A stretch of 64,000 nucleotides of DNA from Capsicum annuum. Lineage: Eukaryota > Streptophyta > Magnoliopsida > Solanales > Solanaceae. Shown here in pieces: positions 57,412 through 64,000 of the stretch. Every line of letters begins with the position of its first letter. The stretch's first letter is position 1. The DNA lies in NCBI RefSeq assembly GCF_002878395.1, contig NC_061120.1:97781782-97845781 (forward strand), read 5' to 3'. The notes below the pieces were generated by a model. That model saw only the letters and a program-made list of their open reading frames with translations. It was not told where the DNA came from and did not search any database. The position numbers were made by a program, and so were the translations under genes.

Positions 57412-57416
57412 CCAAT
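57412..57416 (+). repeat. Probable left target duplication of G
   Basis: CCAAT precedes the LTR start. The partner lies beyond the window, so it cannot be confirmed. Confidence 0.4.
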
Positions 57417-59597
57417 TGAAATACCCAGGCTTTGGTCGCTGGAAAATTCCAAGTTCTAAGCTTACTGCCTTGGCTATGACTCTCCTTATAAGTCATAGGG
57501 AGTTATTATGGGTCATAGGACTTAGTCATAATATGCCCAGTGAGATTTTTTGGCATCACTATTTTGACTACGACTACTATGTTATAAGTCATAAGTACTC
57601 CAAATGACTCGTATAGTCCTTTCCGTAAGTAAACCAGTGTGATGCCCAAAGTATTCTGTCCTGAGTACGACTAGGATGTTACGAGTCGTATGGACTCATT
57701 AAGAGTCATAAGGTATTTATCATAACCAGACCAGTGTCGCTAGTCTGAGACACTACCCATACTATGACTGAGGGGAAATGTGTCATAAGGTCACTCGTAA
57801 CGACTGGCAGGTTATTTTTTTAACTTTTTAATAATTGTATTTTAGTCATTTTTCTCTTTTTCCAATTATAATCCATGACCTATAAACATAATTGGGACCC
57901 TATTTTCATCCATAATACACATTAAATGCAATCTTTTCTCTCCCAAATCCTCTCAAGCATCAATACTTATGGTTTTTAAAAAGTAGGTCAAGTAAAGCTT
58001 CAAGGGTTAATTCTCTCCATAATTTTTGGTATTTTAGGCATGCGACTCTACCGTTCAACTCATTTTAGCTAATACATGAATTTACATGGTTAATTATACA
58101 GATTTGAAATAAGGTTTTTGATATAGTTGAGGGTTTTGACATTAATGGTTCTTAAATTGATTTCCCCTAGTTTATTATGTAATATTTGTGATTTGTTAAC
58201 AATTTTGAACTTGTGGGGTACACGGGATTGGTGAATAATCAAAAGGGTTATACTTTTCCCAATAGTGATGATTTTTTTTAATATATTATTTTGGAAATTT
58301 AGTTCTCTCAACCTAAATGTGAAATTATTAATAATACATGGCTTTGTCATATGTTTTGACTTGATCACTTGAACTAATGCATTGGCGTAAAAGGTTAATG
58401 AACCATTGTATGATATTATTGATCTTTGGGGTATGTGGACCATGTGATAGCTAATGGATTGTGGAATGAGTTTTCCCGTGTGATGGGTAACGGATTGTGG
58501 CATGATAATAAACTTGCAAGTGGGGTTGGTATGACAATACTAATAGGATGCCTAAATGCATAATCGATTCAATAAATTAGGAATATGTGTTCAATATTTA
58601 AATTGGCCTTAAAAGTGGGTTGTGTAATTGAGTCATAAAAGTGGAGGTTTTAAAGGACCAACACCAAAAACCGCGCTAGCTAATGTAGGGGTCTAAATAG
58701 AGGTTTGAGTCTTCGATGTTATGTAAATTGGTGATTAAATGACCTTTGATTTATGCGAGGAGGTTTGAATTCCCCATCAGGCTCTGACATACGATTATTC
58801 TCTGGTTTGTGTGGCTGCATGCACTAGGGCCCTTTTAGCTTGGGGAGAGCTGGGCCTAAATAGCCTGTGGGTGCCTTTTTTATGATAGTTATGCTACACA
58901 ATCTTGGTTAAAATTTTAAAAGTTCATGCTAAGACTTGTTCCCTACCCCAACATGTGATATATATATATGTATATATATATATTATACATATATATATGT
59001 ACTATGTATGTATTTACATATGATGATGTGCATTGAATTTGACTGCTTTTGAATTATTACTCATGTCATTATCTTATCCTTTATTCTTGAGTTGCATGCT
59101 AGAGATCTAAGTTCTAACTATCTCTGAATACTGTATTCTCATGCGATGCAGGCACTAGAAATTCTTCTACCTTTCATGCATAGTGATCAAGTTTCGTCGA
59201 TAGTTCATGAGTTGACTTTAAGTAGTGGGATTCTATCCTTCGAAAGACTTTATTTCATGTTTTGGTTTTTTATGTCTTAGACTTTGTTTCAGATTTATTT
59301 TTGGCTTTGGTCGGGGCATGTCCTAATATTTTATTGGTATTCAATTTGATAGAGGCTTTATGGTTACTGGAAAATTAGGTGTTGTGTTGGTAATTGGTAT
59401 TGGTTATCGGTATTGGTTGGTGGTTATTGATATAACTTAGAATCTTTGAACTTATGTTACTCTATCTTGTTATATGTTCAGAGTTTGGTCCGTTTTAGTG
59501 TGTGTTGTGTTTTGTTGACTAGGAAATGGGGTGGTCTCTAGTCCTCGGCAGACTTGACATGCCCTTCACGGCTATTCCATGGTTTGATTCATGACCA
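57417..59597 (+). repeat. 5' LTR of G
   Basis: 2181 bp, TGAAATACCC...GATTCATGACCA. The 3' half aligns with the LTRs of B ('gagaggctacgaggcatttagg' leader follows both). A TATA-like CCTATAAACATAA lies at about 57879, and a TA microsatellite at about 58959-59012. Confidence 0.8.
57480..57800 (+). promoter_or_regulatory. Palindromic-word cluster in U3 of G
   Basis: Words of the type ATAAGTCATAAG and TACGAGTCGTA (57680-57690, perfect 5-base arms around G), with more near 57530, 57590, 57650 and 57800. They are 65-385 bases into the LTR and upstream of the TATA-like site, as in the other families. The vocabulary overlaps that of B (TACGA/TCGTA). Confidence 0.55.
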
Positions 59598-59600
59598 AGT

Positions 59601-59613
59601 TGGTGTCAAAGCC
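59601..59613 (+). other. Primer-binding site of G
   Basis: TGGTGTCAAAGCC, three bases after the LTR end. It is TGGTATCAGAGCC with two changes. Confidence 0.8.
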
Positions 59614-59807
59614 TAGGTTTGGAGTCATTGGGTTTCCATAAAGCCGTGTCAAGTAGAGTCTCTTTTATGGGTATGTAGCACACCACACTTATAAGGGAGA
59701 GGCTACGAGGCATTTAGGATTGCTTTTCTTTCTTGTTGTCTTATTTTCGAGCTATAAAGTTTAAGGTCTTTAATATCTCTAATTCTCATTTTCTCACTTT
59801 CCAAATC

Positions 59808-61095
59808 ATGCCTCCAAGAAGATCTGATATTTGTGGAAACTCTTCTGTCCTGTCTGTGGACAATATGGATAGAGCTCTTTCTTTTTCTGGGGTACAGACT
59901 CGGTCTAGAGTTTATGCTTTTGATTGCCTCTGTAGAGTCCCACCGATCTCTACTAATCTTAATCAAAAGGGTTACAATTATGTTCATAAACCTCAAGGAG
60001 ATATTACTAATGCTTAGTTCCGTCGCTTCATTCATTTATTGACCTAATTGTTGAGATCTCAATCACAACAGTCGGGTCCTCCTAGTATTGCTGTGAGTTC
60101 TTCTGAAGCCACTAAAGTTAGCTAGTTTATGAGGTTGCATCCTTCAACTTTCACTAGTGCTAAGGTTAAGAAGGATCCTCAAGGGTTCATAGATGAAATA
60201 GAAAAGATCTTTAGAGTGATGCATATTATTGATGTAGAGGGTGTAGAGTTTATTCTTTATCGGTTGAAGGATGTGATGTATCAGTGTTAAGAGAAGTGGG
60301 ATCAGTCCAGGGGTGATGCTGAGTCAGCTTTGTGGGATGATTTTTTGGGTTCCTTTCTTGATCGCTTCATTCCTCAATAGTTGAAGGAGGCAAATTCTGA
60401 GGAGTTCATAAATCTGATGCAAGGCAGGATAACGGTAAATCAGTATGCCTTAAAATTCCATCAATTGTCACGATATGCACCTGAGTTACTATTTAGCATG
60501 AGAGATAAAATGATGAAAATTTTTTTTGGTTGTCATATGATTTGATTCTGGAGAGCAAGGTTGCCCTGTTTAAAAAGGATATAGACATCTCTAGGGTTTT
60601 AGTGTATATACAACAAGTTAAAGAATAAAAGAAGAAGAAAACTGAGATAGGCAAAAGACAAAATAAGAGATTTAGACATACAAGGCAAGGTGTAGGCTAG
60701 TAACAAAATAGTAGAGATTATGGGAAATGGTCTCAAAAGAAGATTGGTAGAGCTAGTGTTCCTTACCCAAAGCCGTTTGATGATTGACATTTCAAGAGTT
60801 ATGATGGTTCTCGAGAACATGGTGCCTAATCTCAGGATAGTAGAGCCTAGTCAGAACCATCATTTTCTCTTTGCAAATTTATAGTCAGTATCACCATGGT
60901 CAATGTGAGAAGGAGAGGAACTGGTGCTGTACTTGTAGTTAGATTGGTCATATGTAGCAAGATTATCCTTCAAAGGTTTCTTCTAGGGTCAAAAAGGTTT
61001 CTATTGCTACTTCACTAGCTCCTGCACCAAAGGGTGCCACTTTTGGCTCCGACATTGCTCAGAACAATCTCTATGCTCTTACTACCCATTAGGAG
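59808..61095 (+). pseudogene. gag pseudogene of G
   Basis: ATG 59808: MPPRRSDICGNSSVLSVDNM. The first 70 codons are open, then a stop near 60016. The gag domain is well preserved: AKVKKDPQGFIDEIEKIFRV, then VEFILYRLKDVMYQC, EKWDQSRGDAESALWDDFLG and GRITVNQYALKFHQLSRYAP (60425-60480). The knuckle near 60930 reads CCTCS-stop-IGHM-stop-QDY, so the last Cys is Tyr and two stops fall inside. Frameshifts lie near 60530 and 60900. Normal length for the family. Confidence 0.82.
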
Positions 61096-62145
61096 TTCAT
61101 GGAATCTCTTGATGTGGTCACTAGTATGTTGAAACTCTTCTCTCATGATAAGTATCTCTTTATTGTATAGGGTCTACTCTTTCATATGTTACCCCATTTG
61201 CGGATATGCATTTTAGTTTCAGTCCCCAAGTGTATTTTGGACCTTTTTTCTATTTATAACTTAATAGGGATACTTTGGTGGATTTGATTGAATTGTACAT
61301 GGTTGATTTTGATGTCATCTTAGGAATGTATTGGTTGCACTTGTTCTATGCCTCTTTAGACTATCAAACCCGCAAGGTTATTTTCAAATTTCTGAATGAG
61401 CCAATTATTGAATGGGAAATTTCCCTAGTATCTAAGGAGAAGTTCATATCACATCTTAGAGACCAGTAATTAATTTCCAATGGGAGTATTTATCATTTGG
61501 TTCAAGTTAAAGATTCTAACATAGAGGGTCCTTCTTACAGTTTGTACCTGCAGTTAGTAAATTTCCTAAGGTATTCCCTGATAATCTTCCTGGTGTTTCT
61601 CCCGATAGGGAAATTGATTTTGGAATTGATCTTCTCCTAGGCACACCCCCTATCTCAATCTTTCCCTATAGGATGGCTCTAATTGAGTTGAAGGAGCTTA
61701 AAGAGCAGTTGAAAGATCTTCTTTGTAAGGGTTTTATTCATCCTAGTATGTCTCTATGGGGTGCTCCTGTTCTTTTCATGTGTAAGAAGAATGGTTCCCT
61801 TTGGATGTGCATTGATTTCTGCTAGTTGAATAAGGTGATAGTGAAGAATAAGTACCCTCTTCCTAGGATAGATGACCTGTTTAACCAGCTTCACGGTGCT
61901 ATGTATTCCTCAAATATTAATCTCTATTTGGGCTACCATCAGCTTAAGATTAGGGATGAGGATTTTCTTAAGACTGCCTTCCGTACCCATTATGGTTATT
62001 TCGAGTTCTTAGTAATGTCTTTTGGGTTTACCAATGCCTTAGCAACATTTATGGATCTTATGAATTGGGTGTTCTGCCAGTTTCTAGATTTGTTCATTAT
62101 TGTGTCTATTAATGATATTGTGGTATTTGAAGAGTGAGGCGAATC
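61096..62145 (+). pseudogene. Protease and RT of G
   Basis: The protease is damaged: the DPGSTLSY box reads 'VstopGSTLSYVTPFADMHFS' (about 61165-61225), so the catalytic Asp is lost. ELYMVDFDVILGMYWLH (61290-61340) is its end. RT runs from MALIELKELKEQLKDLLCKG (61672) through [20 protein letters not shown] (61826-61885) and [20 protein letters not shown]. The catalytic box reads [11 protein letters not shown], so the first Asp of the pair is Asn. The frame is open for 103 codons at 61826-62137 but inactive. Confidence 0.83.
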
Positions 62146-62930
62146 ATGCTGATAACCTCTATATTATGTTGCAGACCCTAAAAGAATTAACACTTGTATG
62201 ATAAATTTTTGAATTATTAATTTTAGCTGAACGCTGTTTCTCTTTTGGGTCATGTTGTATCGAGTGAAAGGATCATTGTGGATCCACAGAAGGTGGCAGT
62301 GGTAAAAAATGGCCTAGACCTATGACTCCAATTGATATTCGGAGCTTCCTAGGATTTGCTGGTTATTATATAAGGTTTCTGGACGGCTTCTTCTCCATTA
62401 TAGATCTATTGACTAAGTTGACCCAGTAGAAGGTGAAATTTCTATGATCGGATACTTGTGAGGGGAGTTTTGAGAAACTAAAAGATCGGTTGACTTCTTT
62501 TTTGATTTTGACTCTACCCTAGGGTACTGATGGCTTTGTTATCTATTATGATGCATCTCGGGTGGGACTTAGTTGTGTCTTGATACAAGATAGTAGAGGT
62601 GTGGCATATTTCTTATAGACAATAAAATCCTAAGAAGAATTATTTGACTAATGATTTGGAATTATTAGACGTGGTGTTCACATTGAAGATTTGGCGATAT
62701 TATTTTTATGGGATCCATGTTGATATTTATTCTGATCATAAGATACAGCAATACACGTTCATTCAGAAGAAGTTATATGTCATGTAAAAAGAGATGGCTT
62801 GAGTTTCTAAAGGACTATGACACGAGTCTTCACTATCACCCAAGTAAAGCTAACATGATTGCTGATGCTCTTAACAGGTTGTACATGGAGAGCTTATCTT
62901 ATGTGGATGACTAGAAGCAGGATATTGTTA
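62146..62930 (+). pseudogene. RT end and RNase H of G
   Basis: 'SFLGFAGYY' near 62345, then RNase H. YYDASRVGLSCVLIQD (62546-62590) holds the first acidic position, and YYFYGIHVDIYSDHK (62699-62743) has the DHK. YHPSKANMIADALNRL (62835-62880) holds the last Asp. Frameshifts near 62300, 62610 and 62780. It reads into the linker before integrase. Confidence 0.75.
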
Positions 62931-64000
62931 TGGATATTCACCATTTGGCTAATCTTGGAGTTCGTCTTTTAGATTTTGAGTATGGTGGTGTGTTGGTGCA
63001 AGAGGTGGCGAAATCATCTCTTGGTGTTGAGGTAACAGAGAAGCAGTTATTGGAACCTATATTGATGTAAATAAAGGACGATGTAGGTAGGCAGAAAGTG
63101 ATTAATTTCAATATTGGTGGTGATGGTATCTTGAGGTACCAAGAGAGGCTGTGTGTTTTGATGTTGATGGGTTGCTAAGAATTTTGGCCAAAGCTCAAGA
63201 GTCGTGTTATACGGATCATCCTGGTTCAAAAAAGATGTATCATGATCTTAAGGAGATATATTAGTAGAATAATATGAAGAAGGATATGGCTAATTTCATG
63301 GCTAAGTGCATGGTGTGTGAGCAAGTGAAGGTGAAGTTGCGGATAGATGGATTATTTTAAGAAATCGAACTGCCTTTATGGAAATGGTAAATAATTAGTA
63401 TGGATTTTGTTATCGGTCTTCCACAATCTCAAAATCAGTTTGATACTATTTGGGTCATCATGGATAGGATGACTAAGTCTGCTCACTTCTTACCGGGGAG
63501 AACTAATTACTTTGTTGAGGACAATGCAATGTTGTTTATTCAAGAGATCATGAAGTTTCATAGTATGCCTATTTCTATTACTTTTAATCAAGGTACTCAT
63601 TTTTTATTGAAGTTTTGACACTCATTTAAGAGAGGTTTGGGCGCTAGGGTGAGCCTCAGTACCACTTTCCACTAGCAGGTAGATGGGCAAGCAGAGAGAA
63701 GCATTCAGACATTGGAGGATATGCTTAGATCTTATGGGATTGACTTTGATGGATGTTGATTGAGCACTTGAATCTCACAGAATTTGCCTACAACAACAAT
63801 TACCACTATTGCATTGGTATGGCTCCTTGTGATACCTTGTATGGTAGGAGGTTCCGTTCTCCTATTGGGTGGTTCAAAGTTTGTGAGGATGAGTTATTTG
63901 GACTTGATTTGGTTCACCAAGCCATGGAGAAGGTGAAGGTGATTTGAGATAGGCTTATGACCACCCAAAGTCATCAAAAGTCCGACGTGAATGTGAGACA
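62931..64000 (+). pseudogene. Integrase of G (incomplete at window end)
   Basis: HHCC region: QESCYTDHPGSKKMYHDLKE (first His is Gln) and AKCMVCEQVKVK with both Cys. Core: MDFVIGLPQSQNQFDTIWVI and MDRMTKSAHFLPGRT (63400-63510) keep the first Asp. The second lies in ITFNQGTHF, where SDRGTQF is normal, so Asp is Asn. The Glu is kept in GQAERSIQTLEDML (63685-63725). LTEFAYNNNYHYCIGMAP and YGRRFRSPIGWFKV follow. A stop at 63616 and a shift near 63755 are visible. The C-terminal domain and 3' LTR lie beyond 64000. Confidence 0.82.

Larger units (their letters stand above)
52852..57416 (+). mobile_element. Element H: gypsy element with inverted pol, cut by G
   Basis: The 5' LTR (52852-54913), a primer site, gag end and protease are on the plus strand. 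RNase H and integrase follow in the minus orientation (57416 down to about 56020), and the 3' LTR is not in the window. Either the pol part was inverted within H or it is a fragment of a second element on the other strand. G is inserted at 57417 in the RNase H region. Confidence 0.6.
56011..57416 (-). pseudogene. RNase H and integrase fragment, minus strand
   Basis: From the right: [20 protein letters not shown] and [13 protein letters not shown] (57400-57300) is RNase H. VEQIQAYQFDDIGLRLIRDK (about 57000-56940) and VLRIGGRVCVLRMVD (56890-56845) lead to HHCC. SAHLFWF (about 56570), TSHFWKTFQDEL and TDNQLERTFQVLEYMLHSCP (56450-56330) are the integrase core with Glu in the ERTFQVLE box. LALAEFVYSNNYHFSIDMSR follows. 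RT is absent. A piece in the middle (about 56630-56735) reads in the opposite direction. It is cut at 57416 by the LTR of G. Confidence 0.75.
57417..64000 (+). mobile_element. Element G: gypsy chromovirus, runs off the window
   Basis: 5' LTR (57417-59597), primer site, gag from 59808, protease, RT, RNase H and integrase up to the window end. It is closely related to B in protein wording. Its host is the minus-strand RNase H of H. It carries many stops and single-base shifts, but domain order and spacing are normal. Confidence 0.85.

Noticed and set aside
58090..58503. 137-codon minus-strand frame
   Set aside because: Antisense of the 5' LTR of G. The B LTR aligned to it has no matching frame.
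14625..59613. tRNA genes near TGGTATCAGAGC-like sites
   Set aside because: These are primer-binding sites complementary to the tRNA 3' end directly after LTRs, with no cloverleaf around them.
59703..60035. 110-codon minus-strand frame
   Set aside because: Antisense of the G gag start. The plus-strand MPPRRSD start is at the position expected for the family.
1..64000. Endogenous pararetrovirus sequence
   Set aside because: Considered because such copies are common in this plant family. All RT-containing stretches have the gypsy order with integrase after RNase H and no movement or coat protein motifs.
1..64000. CRISPR arrays, bacterial operons or phage modules
   Set aside because: No regularly spaced identical repeats with unique spacers; all coding belongs to eukaryotic mobile elements or a processed pseudogene.

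Overview
This window is plant nuclear DNA. The long-LTR gypsy elements, their initiator-methionine tRNA primer sites, a mitochondrial assembly-factor retrocopy and the LTR vocabulary (for example GATGGTCCGTC words) suggest Solanaceae heterochromatin; that is an inference from familiarity, not a database match. No intact host gene is present. Nearly everything recognisable is a retrotransposon or transposon in decay, with stop codons and frameshifts in every long coding region and an excess of C-to-T and G-to-A changes.

Layout. 1-1342 is part of a minus-strand gypsy LTR. It abuts a mosaic plus-strand gypsy relic (C, 1343-7431). 7432-7836 is another LTR fragment. 8920-9168 is a Stowaway-like MITE. 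9750-13357 is a MULE with very long inverted ends and a gutted transposase. 13506-15689 is a processed pseudogene of SDHAF2 with an 18-bp target duplication. A short non-coding LTR element (14196-15534, target duplication GATAT) lies in its 3' part. 16701-17165 and 51372-about 52060 are two halves of one LINE-like reverse-transcriptase gene on the minus strand.

The two LINE halves were separated by a 34-kb nest. Element D (17166-51371, target site CTAAT/CTAAC) entered the LINE. Gypsy element B (19338-38717, AGGTG/AGGTG) entered the 5' LTR of D. Gypsy element A (minus strand, 24361-34293, GCTAC/GCTAC) entered the reverse transcriptase/RNase H region of B. An Athila-like gag-protease element E (minus, about 40.3-45.3 kb) and a likely solo LTR F (46385-47796) lie in the interior of D. 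Hand-counted LTR divergence rises with depth: A about 13%, B about 16%, D about 22%.

After the nest come element H (5' LTR 52852-54913, gag-protease, then pol on the opposite strand with a micro-inversion) and element G (LTR from 57417, gag-pol to the window end), which is inserted in the RNase H region of H.

The most interesting shared pattern is in the LTRs. Several different LTR families each carry a cluster of tight, nearly perfect short palindromes in the presumed U3. The word differs by family (GATGG-T-CCGTC, GTGATA-GCT-TATCAC, ACCGCT-TT-AGCGGT, CATACGA-C-TCGTATG) but the position, just upstream of the TATA region, is similar. Coordinates of degenerate domains are approximate. LTR ends, primer sites and target duplications were read directly.
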